NCBI GenBank assembly: GCA_948567375.1 | Contig: OX419757.1 | Location: 19,840,001-19,904,000, forward strand | Direction of reading: 5' to 3' | Source: Lunularia cruciata | Lineage: Eukaryota; Streptophyta; Marchantiopsida; Lunulariales; Lunulariaceae | Length of the DNA: 64,000 nt | Shown here: in pieces, positions 1 to 10,503 of the stretch | Numbering within the stretch: position 1 is the first letter of the stretch | Layout of the letters: every line of letters starts with the position of its first letter | The notes under the pieces: model-generated | What the model saw: the letters and a program-made list of their open reading frames with translations, nothing else | The model's database searches: none | What the model was told of the DNA's origin: nothing | Position numbers and translations under genes: made by a program

Positions 1-261
1 TAACAACTTGTACATTCCCAAAGAGAAGTGGAACAACAACTTAGTCCAAGAGACCTTCTACTTGAAGAGTGAAGTAGAGATCATGAAGTAGAAGTACAAA
101 GAAGACCGCTAGAAAGCACAAAGAGAATTGAGAGTGATCTGTCTTGAGTGCAACACATGCAACACAACTATGAGGAGCAATTGAATGCTAAAGATAAAGA
201 GGTAGATATCTTATTGGGAAAATTAAAATTAACAAGAGAAGTAAAAGGAAAAGAAATTTGA
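1..261 (+). pseudogene. Decayed coiled-coil coding remnant
   Basis: Charged, Lys/Glu-rich codons run in broken frames. The best stretch is 148-258 with a stop at 259-261, reading VQHMQHNYEEQLNAKDKEVD and on, a heptad-like amphipathic helix. Stops interrupt everything upstream. The style matches the coiled-coil ORFs near 10976-12560 and 39600-40617, so I infer a remnant of the same sort of retroelement ORF rather than a host gene. No catalytic or binding motif is visible, and the left end is cut by the window edge. Confidence 0.3.
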
Positions 262-629
262 AAAGACAACAAACATCTTACTCCTTGATCTTACTCTTAC
301 TCCTTGATCTGGCAGATTGTAAGGGTAAGGTAGACTTGTTAATAAGAATCAATAGGGGTAGTTTTGTGTAAAAGCATTACAAAGGATACTTAGGATGAAG
401 GAGATACATAGCAAAAGATAGGTAGTATAAATAGTTTAAGTGTAAGAAACCTTTGGTCTAGAACAACCTTTAGCCTAAAAGGTAACCTTTGGTTCCAAAG
501 ACTTTGTACTTGTACATATGTTTAGCCTAAAAGACACCCTTTGGTGTAGCACAACTTGTAGTAGGATAATTTTGTAGCTAAAGATCTTTGGCTAAACTTG
601 TAGGAGTAAATAACAAATTAAGTATATGA
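262..629. other. Non-coding; scattered CCTTTGG motifs
   Basis: No gene is seen. A short direct duplication of about 18 bases (cttactccttgatct) lies near 280-310. Between 440 and 600 the words AACCTTTGG or CCTTTGGT and TTTAGCCTAAAAG recur several times, and the CTTTGG word returns near 1375-1435. This looks like degenerate satellite-like or LTR-derived sequence. Confidence 0.4.
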
Positions 630-930
630 CTTGGTCTTAGATACATGGGCAGATCTTAATAAATTGCATTAGGATAAGATAAGATAAGTAGATATGATTA
701 GGAATGAGTGATTTAGGTGTAATTAGAAGACCTTGTCATGGATATATAGATAGATCTTACTGAATTGCATTACAATATGATAAGATAAGCAGACAGGATA
801 AGCAATGAGTGATGTAGGTGTAATTAAAATACTTGGTCAGAAATATAGAGATAGATCTTAATGAATTGCATTAGGATAAGATAAGATAAGTAGATAAGTA
901 GCAATGAGTGATATAGGTGTAATTAGAAGA
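630..930. repeat. Tandem repeat, three ~100-bp units
   Basis: Three head-to-tail units occupy 630-730, 731-830 and 831-930. Each runs from CTTGGTC (or CCTTGTC) through AGATCTTA, GAATTGCATTA and GATAAGATAAG to GCAATGAGTGAT, TAGGTGTAATTA. Units differ by scattered substitutions and small indels, so the array is not recent. It holds no open frame; it may be minisatellite sequence within an old LTR or UTR. Confidence 0.85.
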
Positions 931-2118
931 TTTCTCACATTTCACTTAGTTGTTTGATCTCTTCCTTGAAAGCTAGAAATTGTGTAAGGGTTTTGAAGAT
1001 GTAAATATGTTATATTTCCAATCAGAGATTTAAAACAAGGACTTCATGATCCTTAGAGTTTAGTGTCTACACTTTGCATAATTGCTAGCATGTTTTCTCA
1101 AGTAGAGTTCACTAACCTTGGAGTAAGAACTTATGTGCTTGAGTGTAAGGAGGCATTTGCACTTATTTGGAATGTTTGATCCTTGGGTTTTGAAGAAGAA
1201 ATGCAATGTATGGAAGGATTATGGGTAATCTAGAGCATTGAAAGTACAAAAAAATCAAAAAGCCAAATAGTCAATCAATTCAAAGACTCCTTTGGTATTG
1301 CATCTTTTGGGAAGGATGCAACATAGTACTCAAAGTTGTAGTTACTAGATCAATAAGAGTTTGGGATGAAACTAACCCTTGGAATGGAACCAACCTTTGG
1401 GTGACGTTATCTTTAGAGAAAAGTGACCTTTGGCATGAAGTGAGCTATCATCTTCAAGAATAACTTGGACTAGCTCACTTCACAAATATTTCAGAATAGA
1501 TATGTGGTGAAAGTAATTTTAATTTTCCTTTTACACAATTTGCAATAAGAGATGACACAAACCTCTTTTAGGAATGAATTTTGACCAAGATGTTAAACAA
1601 GAAACAATAAAGAATTACTACTTGTAGCAATTCTCTTCAATTCTAGTCATTTTTAACATGTATCCTCATGCAAAAAACCTATTACTTACCATTTTACCAC
1701 ATTTTGGTTGATATTGAGTCACAAAAATGTTATATTACATAAATAATTTTAAATTTATAAGAAAATTTAAGCTAAATAAATATTGCTAGAGAAAATTTTG
1801 ATCAGCTCTAGTTTACTAAAGTTAGGTATAACTAATCAAAGTTGGTCAAGGTTAAATCTAACAACTAGACTAGAATATATAAGGAGTGAGAACACTATTA
1901 AAATTTTTAGTAGGAGGTTCAAATTTCAAAGGTTTTTTTTCAAGACATGAAGCATGTTGCATTGAGTAAAAAAAATTCAAATTTCCTAATTAAGTGTCCA
2001 TGAATAAGATCCAAAGTGAGTTGAGATTCAAGTTGGGAAGTGAAGAGTGAGAGTATTATGATTGAGAAATGAATGAAGCTTGAGTTTTTTCAAAAATTTA
2101 AGTACAAATGGATTTTAA
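931..2118. other. No gene recognised
   Basis: A+T-rich DNA with no ORF of note on either strand and no retroelement domain that I can identify. A few CTTTGG words recur at 1375-1435. Confidence 0.5.
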
Positions 2119-2801
2119 TGTAATACCAAGAGCTAGCCATATGATCTAGATGTGAAATTTGGGTTGGTAACATCTAGAATGATGTTATACATGATGGAAA
2201 AATAGATCAGATAGAAGTATCACCAAAAGAGTACTTCTACAAATAAGGCAAAAACCAAAATAGACTTGAAAACCCTAGAACCAATAGCTAGATATATGAT
2301 TGAAAGGTTTGGTAACATCTGGAAGGATGTTACACATGATGGACTAAATAGATCAGAAAGAGGTATCACTAAAAGGGGACATCTACTAATAGAGTAGGAA
2401 CCAAAATATGCCTGAAAGCTTTGAAGGCAAATTTGGAGGTCTAAAAGGATGAATTAGGCCTAAAAAATGTGCACATTCTTCCTTCATCAAAGGAAAGGCT
2501 GGCTTTTCCCTTCCCACTGGCTTTTCTTGTCAAGAGCTTTCCAATGGTACCTCACCCATGTGATTCTGAGATTCCTACACAAAGATTCCCTAAAAGATTC
2601 CCTTCGGTCAAAGCTTGTTTGACCAACCAGATAGGACCAAGACCAACATTTCACCTATCTATATGCCTAATCCTATAGTGGAGCTTCCTTGGAGGAGATC
2701 CTATTTGTCTATATAATAAAAAGAAGATGCTCCTTTGGAGTATTGGAGGATTGAGTGTGAAAATTGTGTTTTCTCTCTTCTCTTGTCTTTGGAGTACTAC
2801 A
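2119..2801 (+). mobile_element. Solo LTR-1, long subfamily
   Basis: The copy starts TGTAATACCAAGAGCTAG and ends GGAGTACTACA, matching element G's LTRs from end to end. It carries an internal direct duplication with a 155-bp period: CCAAGAGCTAG at 2126 and CCAATAGCTAG at 2281. The inverted solo LTR at 57345-58091 has the same duplication, which defines a long subfamily. A TATA-like TATATAATAA lies near 2711. No primer site or gag follows, hence solo. A 9-base direct repeat GATTTTAAT flanks it at 2111-2119 and 2808-2816, offset six bases from the apparent 3' end, so the target duplication is uncertain. Confidence 0.85.
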
Positions 2802-3539
2802 GTCAAGGATTTTAATAAGTGTTAAGGATAAGATTAAGGATAGGTTAGTTTGATTTTGAGTGGAATTCTTATAGAAATCTACTAAGGTTAAAATGACCTA
2901 ATTTCATCCAATTCCATAATATTGTGGTAAGAACCAATTGATCCCAATTAATACAAGTTAAATATGACTTAAAATGAGACAAAAGTATCACTTATTACTA
3001 CAATCTATTGTTTGTATTTAACCTATTGGGCAGAGCCATTCTGAAAAGAGTGTAATGTCACCACTCTTGGCATACTATGACAAGATGAACAAACAAAATT
3101 CATATTCAATATAGATGTAATCCAAAGGATTCTTGAAGATGGTTGTTCATTTGTAAAGAAGGCCACTTTGCCTCTGAATTTCTTTACTTCCCTCATTGTT
3201 CAACCTAACTCTTGACTAATAGCACCAAAACATTCATAAGTTCTATAACCTGTAGTCAATCACAAAGTTCAGGTCATACAAGATTTGCAATATTAAAGTG
3301 TGTTATAGATAGTGTCCTAGAACATGAAAATTAAGGATGAGATCTTCTAAGGGTCCAATCACTCTAACTACTATGATTGTGACATTGCATTCCATCTTTC
3401 CCAACAGGTATATTATTGCAAGAGTCTTGATGCTTACACTATTGAATCTTACGAGGTAGTGTACTTTATGATACTCTAGGTGTTTGGTAGCCTATCTCTA
3501 TATCATCCCTAACCTTTGAAGTGCCAACAACACACCCTA
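2802..3539. other. Non-coding; probable leader of element A
   Basis: No ORF or LTR match. It lies upstream of the gag relic at about 3540 and may be that element's untranslated leader. I could not find the 5' LTR of element A here. Confidence 0.35.
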
Positions 3540-5030
3540 CGGCTGAGCAAGTACCACTTGATTTAGCCCCTATAGGTATCATTGCAATGGCATCAACCTC
3601 AAGAGGAACAAATGATTGTATAGCCCCTAGAATAATAATGTTCACATGGCAAGAAGACTTCAAATAATTCCTTAGGATGTTCAAAAATGTCTGTATGGCA
3701 CAAAATATCATGGATGACATTGCCATAGAATGAAAAATTGGCCAATGTTTCATTGGCATTGCACAATATTGGTTTAATGGCCTAGCTCCCACCACAAGAA
3801 CAAGTTATGCATTAATATGAGCAAAAGGAAGATGAATAAATTTTGCCAAGGCAACAAGAACAACTCAAGGACAAGATAAATAGACTTCAAAATGGACAAA
3901 ATGAAACCATGCAAGTTTTTATTCAACAATTTCAATGTATATTATTAATGATTACACCAACTCTATATCCCACTATGGCTCTCAAGTGGTTTAAAGATGT
4001 GCTACTTAAGGATATCCAAAAATTCCTCATCTACAACAAAGCCACTACTCTAGCTCAGCTATTTGAGGAAAAAATTGGTGGGCTCAAGCTAACAAGTGGG
4101 ACATGGCCTTACCAAACCCTTTCTCTATAATACCAAGATTCAAAGGGAATGTAATGCAATATTCTTATGTTGTTACTCAAGGATTTTATCAGCCAAGTTA
4201 GTGGGAGCTCCTCCTTCTATGGAGGAGCTCCCACAATTGCAATGGCTCCATATGTGTTACCATAATTGGTACCCATATATGATCATATACCCACAACAAC
4301 TCCCATAATTCATCTTGTAGCTACATTGGGATTGCCCATTCCCATAGTCGCCAATGTTCCCACTCCTTCCACCAAGATGGATGACACCTTGGTTAAAGTC
4401 TGGAGCTCATACCATGGCACAATGCCTAGACTTCCAGAACTTTATCACTCAAATCAAGGAAGCGGCCATTTAGAATGAACTGCACAATAATGATAGCCCT
4501 AAAAAGAATGTGCATTTCATAGGAATTAAGGAAATTGCTATTGTGAGTAATATAGTGGCAACCATTGGAAGTACTATCACAGGAAAATTTATTCCTCACC
4601 AAGCGTGCCCACACTTATGCAATACCTGATCCAAACAACAACTCTTCTTTTGATAGTTACTCCTCCAAAAGAATGGATGAAGAAATAGTGCAGGATGAAA
4701 CTACTTAGCTCACTCTAGAAATGTTTAGAGCTACAATCCATATGTTTGACACACTAGGAAAATACCCATCCACTTCAGTGATACGTGACTATGACATTGT
4801 TGTTCATCTGGGTAACTTCAGAGCTAATATCACTATCAAACAACTTTGTAAAGTTTCCTTTATAAAAAGTAAGAAGCTGCAAAATTTCCTAACAAAAAAA
4901 TTGCATGTGGTGCACTTCAAGGATCCACTAATTGCGAATACTCATTGTGGTACCCACATTCTTTTGGTTTTTTATATTTTGAAGAAGAAGTGTACAATCA
5001 AGTTAAATTGAACTCAAACGGCAACAACAG
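3540..5030 (+). pseudogene. Ty3/gypsy gag and pre-protease relic (element A)
   Basis: Gag builds the retrotransposon's cytoplasmic particle. Broken plus-strand frames spell a capsid-like segment: APTTRTSYALI near 3785, then an open stretch at 3843-4130 (PRQQEQLKDKINRL, QQFQ, ALKWF). The same text recurs at 41860-42400, which shows homology. Around 4720-4980 the reading VIRDYDIVVHLGNFRANITI resembles the gag-protease linker of Tat-lineage elements, by recall. Stops and frameshifts are frequent and no zinc knuckle was found. It continues directly into block U1, while protease, RT and integrase of the same style resume only at 13388. Lineage is inference; the gag assignment is fairly secure from the repeat copy. 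Confidence 0.6.
4201..4234. repeat. Perfect 14-bp G+C-rich hairpin
   Basis: GTGGGAGCTCCTCC at 4201-4214, loop TTCTAT, then the exact reverse complement at 4221-4234. It sits inside the gag relic and stands out in A+T-rich surroundings. Confidence 0.9.
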
Positions 5031-5975
5031 AAGAAGAATTATGTCTTCAGGTCAAACCAAAAGTAGTTTACTTTGTGCCAAGAAAAGAAGAACTTGGATC
5101 AGACTTGTCAGTAGAAGAACCTAAAGTAAGGAAACTTTGCCTTGGGGTGATCAACCTAATGTACAAACAAAGTAGCAAATTTGCTTTGGATTAGCCAGCC
5201 AAGAAAGTACAAGCAAGAAAATAGCTAAGGCATGAGCAGGATAAAATTGATAGTGATAGGAGGAATGCATGTAGAATGTATGATTATCAAGTGAAGAGTG
5301 ACTAAAGAATGACTGCACAACGAAGAACTATAGAATTAAGACTTCATCGAGGGACTTTCAAAATGTCATGCAAGTATCCTATGCCACTATGTAGTCATCC
5401 CATAGTAGTGCCTATTACAAAGCCAGCCAAGAGTTCAATGTTTAAGAATCCTGAGGGAGTTAGAATTTCACGTCCAAGATATGGAAGAATTATCTTCCAG
5501 ATACCAAGAGTGAGAGATAGCACAATGCCAATGAGGGGTGGAAAGAAGAGTCCCTCACCCATAGTGAGGAATCCTATTATTTAGAGGTTAGATGCTATAG
5601 CAAGGATCAAAGTCTTGAGTAGACTTTTGATCACTTTTATGGCCAGGAATTGGAACTTGAGTTTTCCAAGTTTCATGGCTGAAATAACTACAAGTAATTG
5701 TGAGGACGAAAGGAAGAAAGGCAATCCAGCTTGATGGATAGAGTTGGGTGGGAGACTAGTCCTCGGGAAAGAGGCTGGTGAGGAAATTGGAGCTACATTC
5801 CACAAGAAGGGAGAGTCTGTAGAAGAGATTGTAGAAATCCACAATTCCTTTAATGGTCAATGTACTAAGAATGGGTACAAGGTACCTATTGAGACTTGAT
5901 AAGGCAAAGTACTATTGGAGTAATGATTGCAATCTTTAAGCTAGCAAACAAACCACTTATGTGATGAAGCATTAG
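5031..5975 (+). pseudogene. Block U1, left part: basic conserved domain
   Basis: Translation is broken upstream but open at 5309-5584 (91 codons). It is rich in Arg, Pro and Lys, with spaced motifs GVRISRP, IIFQIPR and GGKKSPSP. The copy at 38188-38469 has GVRIMLPR, VFQQPRI and GGRKSSS in the same order, then the shared text NCED. Conservation at the protein level between two decayed copies suggests it once coded for protein. I do not recognise the family. Element B interrupts the block at 5976, and the frame resumes at 10504 in the same order as the uninterrupted copy. Nucleic-acid binding is only a guess from the basic composition. Confidence 0.5.
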
Positions 5976-6401
5976 TGTAATAATATGGAGTTTAGAGAAA
6001 AAGTTAGTAGGGCTAACAAAGTAGCAAATAAGATGAATTAGCTTAGAATATTCCAAAACTATCTAAAAAGCTTCTTGGGAAGCTTCTTGGCTAGCTTAGC
6101 TTGCACCTCAAGTAAGTAGCTTCTAGAAAGAAGCTTCTAGAAGCTTCCAACTAGCTTAGCTTGCATGCCAAGTGGGCGGCTTCTAGAAGGAAGCTTCTTG
6201 AGAGACTTCATGGTTAACTTGGCTTGCACTCTAAGAAAGCGGCTTGAGGAAGCTTCTTGAGAAGGTTCTCAGAGGTCTTGTATGCTACCTATAAATACCA
6301 AAGCCAAAGCTTATGCTAGGCATTTGGAGTTTTCCCTCATTCTAACGTCCCAATGTGAGCTTTGCTTCTCCTATTTCTCTCCTCAGTCTTGGTCTTTTAC
6401 A
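5976..6401 (+). repeat. 5' LTR-2 of element B
   Basis: 426 bp from TGTAATAATATGGAG to GGTCTTTTACA. It contains many AAGCTT/TTCTAGAA palindromes between 6090 and 6270, including an 18-base perfect palindrome at 6130-6147 (GAAGCTTCTAGAAGCTTC). A TATA box TATAAATA lies at 6290-6297, about 110 bases before the end. Confidence 0.92.
6290..6297 (+). promoter_or_regulatory. TATA box in LTR-2
   Basis: TATAAATA in GCTACCTATAAATACC. It is conserved at 10392-10399 in the 3' LTR and sits where the LTR promoter of plant gypsy elements is expected. Confidence 0.65.
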
Positions 6402-6402
6402 T

Positions 6403-6414
6403 TGGTATTAGAGC
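6403..6414 (+). other. Primer-binding site of element B
   Basis: TGGTATTAGAGC follows the LTR end after one spacer base. It matches the initiator tRNA-Met primer consensus TGGTATCAGAGC except for one base. Confidence 0.85.
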
Positions 6415-6795
6415 AAGAATGAGATGGATGGAATTTATGGACTTGTCCATAAATTCACTTCTGCCAAAACATTAGGATTTTCATGTCCAGATATTACACA
6501 AGCATCATTTCACACAATTCATCACCTTGCACTTTGGGCAGGATTTTTTGCATATGATCACCTTGTCTGAGGAACACTTGATACTTCTGGTTGTAACCTA
6601 TGGATAATGGTGGACGTATTGCATCTATGTGTTAATCATTTAGATAAATTGGGAGTAGTGGGATAGAGTAGTAGCTATGGTGGCAATATCAGATATTATC
6701 CTTATAATGCAACAAAAAAATCAAGCACCTTACTTGATTGTTGGATGAACAAGACCAACAACAATGAGAACATATAGAGAGAGCGCCAATTCAAG

Positions 6796-7500
6796 ATGGA
6801 GAAGATCATATTTGATTTCCAAAACCCAAGGTGTTTGAAGGCAAGAATCTTCCGGGCACAATGGAGAATTTTGTGTTTAACTACAAACGTTACTTTGAAG
6901 CCACCAATCTTCAAGATGAATGGAAATAGATTCTCTTGGCTTCTAGCCAATTGGATGGTGTGCAAAACTTTGGTGGCAATTCTAAGTGGAGCAAGCTGAA
7001 CGACAGATTGTTGCACCAATTTTGACATGGGCAAAATTCAAGGATGCAATACTTGGTTGATTTCAAATTATAAATGCCACCCAAGCCGGATGAGATAAAT
7101 TGGCGGAGTTGAAGCAGATTGGCTCAATAAGGAGCTACATTACACAATTTCAAAACATCATCATGCAAATTCTAAATATACAAGAAGGTGGAGTTTTGGA
7201 TCAATTTGTGCGGGAATTGAAGTCACAAACCAAATTAGATGTGACCATGCAGGAACCACAAAATGTAGAAGAAGCCATGCAATTGGCTGAGCACTTTGAT
7301 TCCTTGGTTGCAATAACTTGGTCTCAACCTCAACCTACACAAAGCTTACCAATACACTACGCACAAGTGGAAGAACCAACACCAATGGAGATTGATGCTA
7401 TCCAATGGAGACCACTTGGTACAACGGATAGGGAAAGATTGTGATAAAATGGAAGTTGTTTTTATTATCACCAAGTTGGACATTGCATTGTTAAATGTCC
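6796..7500 (+). pseudogene. Element B gag with degenerate zinc knuckle
   Basis: Overlapping frames give the chromovirus gag core: MENFVFNYKRYFEATNLQDEW around 6860-6925 and, open at 7100-7444, MAELKQIGSIRSYITQFQNI with the downstream LDQFVRELKSQTKLDV. At 7457-7498 a further frame reads C-F-Y-Y-H-Q-V-G-H-C-I-V-K-C, a CX2CX4HX4C nucleocapsid knuckle whose second Cys has become Tyr. Gag would form the particle and bind genomic RNA. At least two frameshifts make it non-functional. Confidence 0.8.
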
Positions 7501-7599
7501 ACTTAGGAATATGCAGCCTTTACAAGTTGCCCAGATGGAGTTTGTGGAACAAAATGATCAAGGAAATGAGGAATCCTAGTAGGAGATTCAAGCCGCCTA

Positions 7600-7946
7600 C
7601 TATGAGCTTGATTAGTTCCAATGGGATTGAAGGCTCAACCTACACAAGTTTGCTTCACTTGCAAGGTACAATATCTAATTGGGGTTGTAGAATTTTGGTT
7701 GATTCTAGAAGTTCAAAGAATTGCATGTTTATGCAAGTAGTGAAGGAATTAGGTATTTCTATCAAGCCAGTGATTGGAAGTAGATTAATGATGGCAGTTG
7801 GTAGAAAGGGTTATGCATCCCGTACCTCACATCCTGTTACTTGTAAGATTGGGAAGGAGTATTTGGAGTGTATGAGGTTTGTAGTGACACCTCTACACTA
7901 TGATGTCATTCTAGGACTACCTTTGCTTGAACTTCAGAAGGTTTAA
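7600..7946 (+). pseudogene. Element B retropepsin-like protease
   Basis: The open stretch contains ILVDSRSSKN with D-S-R-S at 7701-7712, where aspartic proteases have D-S/T-G. It also has the later hydrophobic motif YDVILGLPLLELQKV, which corresponds to the ILG flap-side segment of retropepsins. The enzyme would cleave Gag-Pol. Loss of the active-site Gly should abolish activity. The frame ends with a stop at 7944-7946, and RT does not follow as it should. Confidence 0.8.
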
Positions 7947-8040
7947 TTTGATTAGACCCAACGACAAATTCAAGTACAACACCAAGGTAGGAATTTCCAA
8001 TTAGGTTGTCTGGCACCTCCAAGTAAGACACCTAAGAATA

Positions 8041-8160
8041 GTCAATCCCAAGATGGGAAGTTTGTTGAGAAGGTAGCCATAGAGCATGCCTTGAAGAAAG
8101 AGGAGCCCTAAGATGGGAAGTTTGCCAAGAAGGCAACCATGGAGCAAGCTTTGAAGAGAA
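8041..8160 (+). repeat. 60-bp tandem duplication at the RT deletion
   Basis: Positions 8041-8100 and 8101-8160 align at an exact 60-bp offset with few differences: AAGATGGGAAGTTTG, then AAGGYARCCAT, GAGCA and TTGAAGA. The duplication is in frame (20 codons). It lies exactly where the reverse transcriptase domain is missing. Confidence 0.85.
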
Positions 8161-8189
8161 GCTTTGATATATATGGTGTCTTCAAGGCC

Positions 8190-8700
8190 CATTCTTCAAC
8201 CATATGATCCTTAGCTACCTTGTGTGGTTGATTTTGATGCTTCTAACTTTGCAATTGGAACCGTGTTGCAATAAGAATTCCTAGATGGACTACATCTTAT
8301 TGCCTTTGTGTCTCACCGACTCAATATGGTTGAAAGAAACTACTCTACTTGAGATTGAGAACAACTTGTAATGGTATATACCACCAAGGTATGGAGGCAT
8401 TACCTCTTGGGGAAACAAGTGATCATGCAAATTGATCACAAACCATTGTTGCAGACCTCACACTTGGAACATATGAAGAGTTGACATCATCAATGGGAGG
8501 AATAACTCCAATTGTTTGACATCAAACTTGAGTACAAACCAGGTCGGTTCCATAGCATCCCTGATGTTTTATCACAACAACCTGATTTGAAGTCTCTTCC
8601 TCTCATCATAACGGCAATTACAATGGTGTCAATTGATTCCAAGGTCCAAAATGAGTTTCAGTCAACTCTACAACAAGATCCCTTCTTCTAAATAGTACAT
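8190..8700 (+). pseudogene. Element B RNase H
   Basis: Broken frames read LPCVVDFDASNFAIGTVLQ, LIAFVSHRLN, RHYLLGKQVIMQIDHKPLL, FDIKLEYKPGR and IPDVLSQQPDL. These are the ordered landmarks of Ty3/gypsy RNase H and its tether, which would degrade the RNA strand during reverse transcription. The minus-strand copy in element C (32645-32040) has the same sequence order. Stops occur inside the domain. Confidence 0.85.
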
Positions 8701-9892
8701 GGTCGCCTTACAGCATGTGACAAGGAGTACAACACCTTTTCCATCAAGGAGTGTCTTCTATTCCATGAGGACCGGATCTATGTTCCAGCCAAAGGTAATC
8801 TTTGAATTTTGCACCTTCAAGAAGCCCATGATTTACCCATAGTTGGTCACATGAGTGTGGACAAGACCTTGGGTACCCTCCAATGCCGTTGGTGGTGGCC
8901 CAACATGACGTGAGATGTTCAAGAATTTGTCTGATCATGTGAGAGCTACCAACGCAACAAGGCTAGCAACCAAAAGTCAAGTGGAATCCTTCAACCACTC
9001 TCCATCCATCTGCTCATTGGGAGCATGTGAGCTTGGATCTTATCACATCCTTGCCCAAGTCAAAGCAAGGACATACAACAATCATGGTGTTTGTGGATAA
9101 GCTTAGTAAGCAAATCTACTTAGCACCAACTTGTGATACTGTGGATACCCCAACCTTAGCGCAAATCTACTTCAACAATGTCTTCAAGCATCATGGGATG
9201 CCACATGTACTCATCTTTGACTACGATCCTTGATTATCAAGAAGTTTTGGCAAGCACTATACTAGATACTCAACACCAAGCTTGCTTTGTCCATGGCCTA
9301 TCATCCTCAAACTGATGGACAAATCAAATGTGCAATTGTACATTGGAAGATATGTTGCATGTCTTTGTCCATGTCCACCATACCAATTGGGATGAATGTC
9401 TTGCAGTTGTAGAATTTGCCTACAACAATTCCAAACAAGCAAGCACCGGATTTTCTCCTTTCTTTCTCAATTTTGGCTAAGATTTGCTTGTTCCAGATTC
9501 TCTTCTTGCTCCCCTTCCATCTCAAGTTCCTCATACTTTAAGATTCTTGACTACTATATCTCAATCTCTCCAACAAGCTAAATCTCACCTCCATGTTGCT
9601 CAAAAATCATCCAAAAAAATATGCGGACCACCATCATTGTGATCTTACCTTTGAAGTTGGTGATAAAGTCATGCTATCTTCTAGTAACCTCCTTCTCCCC
9701 CTTGATACCCAAGTTTGTAAACTTGCCCCTAATTGGATAGGACCCTTTGATGTCACCGATATTATCTCTCCTATTGCTTATCAACTTGCCTTGCCTTGTC
9801 ATATGCATATCCAAGTTGAAACCCTTTGTTCCAAACCCCTCTTCCTATTCCTCTCAAGTCCAACATCCCCCTCCTCCCGTCCCTATCAATGA
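8700..9892 (+). pseudogene. Element B integrase
   Basis: The N-terminal HHCC region is recognisable around 8805-8945 (HLQEAHDLPIVGHMSVDKTL, then RWWWPNM). The core follows with HVSLDLITSLPKS (first Asp) near 9025, an open stretch 9027-9233 with MVFVDKLSKQIYLAPT, and LALSMAYHPQTDGQ near 9280-9325. The C-terminal module at 9593-9892 includes FEVGDKVMLSS and KLAPNWIGPFDVTDIISPIAYQL. Integrase would insert the cDNA. Several frameshifts separate the parts. Confidence 0.85.
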
Positions 9893-9896
9893 TCAT

Positions 9897-10065
9897 GAGG
9901 AGTACGAAGTTGATCTTATTCCTGTGTTGTTGATAGCGAACAAGGCTGTCGACAACATGTAGGATTCCAGGTCCTTTGGAAAGAGTATCCTCTTCATGAT
10001 ACCACATGGGAACCTCTTTCTCACATCCAAAATGCACAAATGGCCATCCACGAGTTTGAAGCTTC
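9897..10065 (+). pseudogene. Element B chromodomain
   Basis: The reading EEYEVD begins the domain; after a one-base shift near 9980 the text KEYPLHDTTWEPLSHIQNAQ follows, ending in the helix AIHEFEAS. The order matches chromodomains fused to the integrase C terminus of chromoviruses, which direct integration to particular chromatin. An in-frame stop lies at about 9960. Confidence 0.85.
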
Positions 10066-10090
10066 ATTGGCGGCAAGGACATCACCAACT

Positions 10091-10104
10091 AGTGGTGGGG
10101 AAAT
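10091..10104 (+). other. Polypurine tract of element B
   Basis: AGTGGTGGGGAAAT sits immediately before the 3' LTR start at 10106 and is the likely plus-strand primer. Confidence 0.6.
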
Positions 10105-10105
10105 A

Positions 10106-10503
10106 TGTAACAATATGGAGTTTAGCAATGAAGTTAATAGAGCTAACAAAGTAGCAAATAAGACAAATTAGCCTAGAATATTCCGGAAGTATCTAGGAAG
10201 CTTATTGGGAAACTTCCAGCTAGCTTAGCTTGCACCTCAAGTAAGTAGCTTCTAGAAGCTTCCAACTAGCTTAGCTTGCACGCCAAGTAGGCAGCTTCTA
10301 GAAGGAAGCTTCTTGAGAAGTTTCCTGGTTAACTTGGCTTGCACTCTAAGAAAGCTTCTTAAGAAGCTTCTCAAGGGCCTTGTATGCTACTTATAAATAC
10401 CAAAGCTGAAGTTCATGCTAGGCATTTGGAGTTTTCCCTCATTCCAACGTCCCAATGTGAGCTTCCCTTCTCCTATTTCTCTCCTTGGTCTTGGTCTTTT
10501 ACA
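10106..10503 (+). repeat. 3' LTR-2 of element B
   Basis: 398 bp from TGTAACAATATGGAG to GGTCTTTTACA, with the same palindromic AAGCTT region and TATA box (10392-10399) as the 5' LTR. It is slightly shorter because of small deletions in the repeat region. Confidence 0.92.

Larger units (their letters stand above)
5976..10503 (+). mobile_element. Element B: Ty3/gypsy chromovirus, RT deleted
   Basis: A 4.5-kb LTR retrotransposon with two matching LTR-2 copies, a tRNA-Met-like primer site, gag, protease, RNase H, integrase and chromodomain in chromovirus order. Flanks ATTAG (5971-5975) and ATTTG (10504-10508) form a 5-bp target duplication with one mismatch. The uninterrupted homologue at about 38815 (block U2) shows the empty site and confirms both ends. 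The RT domain is missing between protease (ends 7946) and RNase H (from about 8190), and frames are broken throughout, so the copy is dead. Element C on the minus strand is a relative with a nearly complementary deletion. Confidence 0.92.

Noticed and set aside
2111-2816. GATTTTAAT as the target duplication of the first solo LTR
   Set aside because: Nine bases is too long for this family (others have 5), and the right copy is six bases beyond the LTR end, so it is not called.
7392-7946. 184-codon ORF as a host gene
   Set aside because: The reading is zinc knuckle plus retropepsin text between an LTR primer site and RNase H; it is part of element B.
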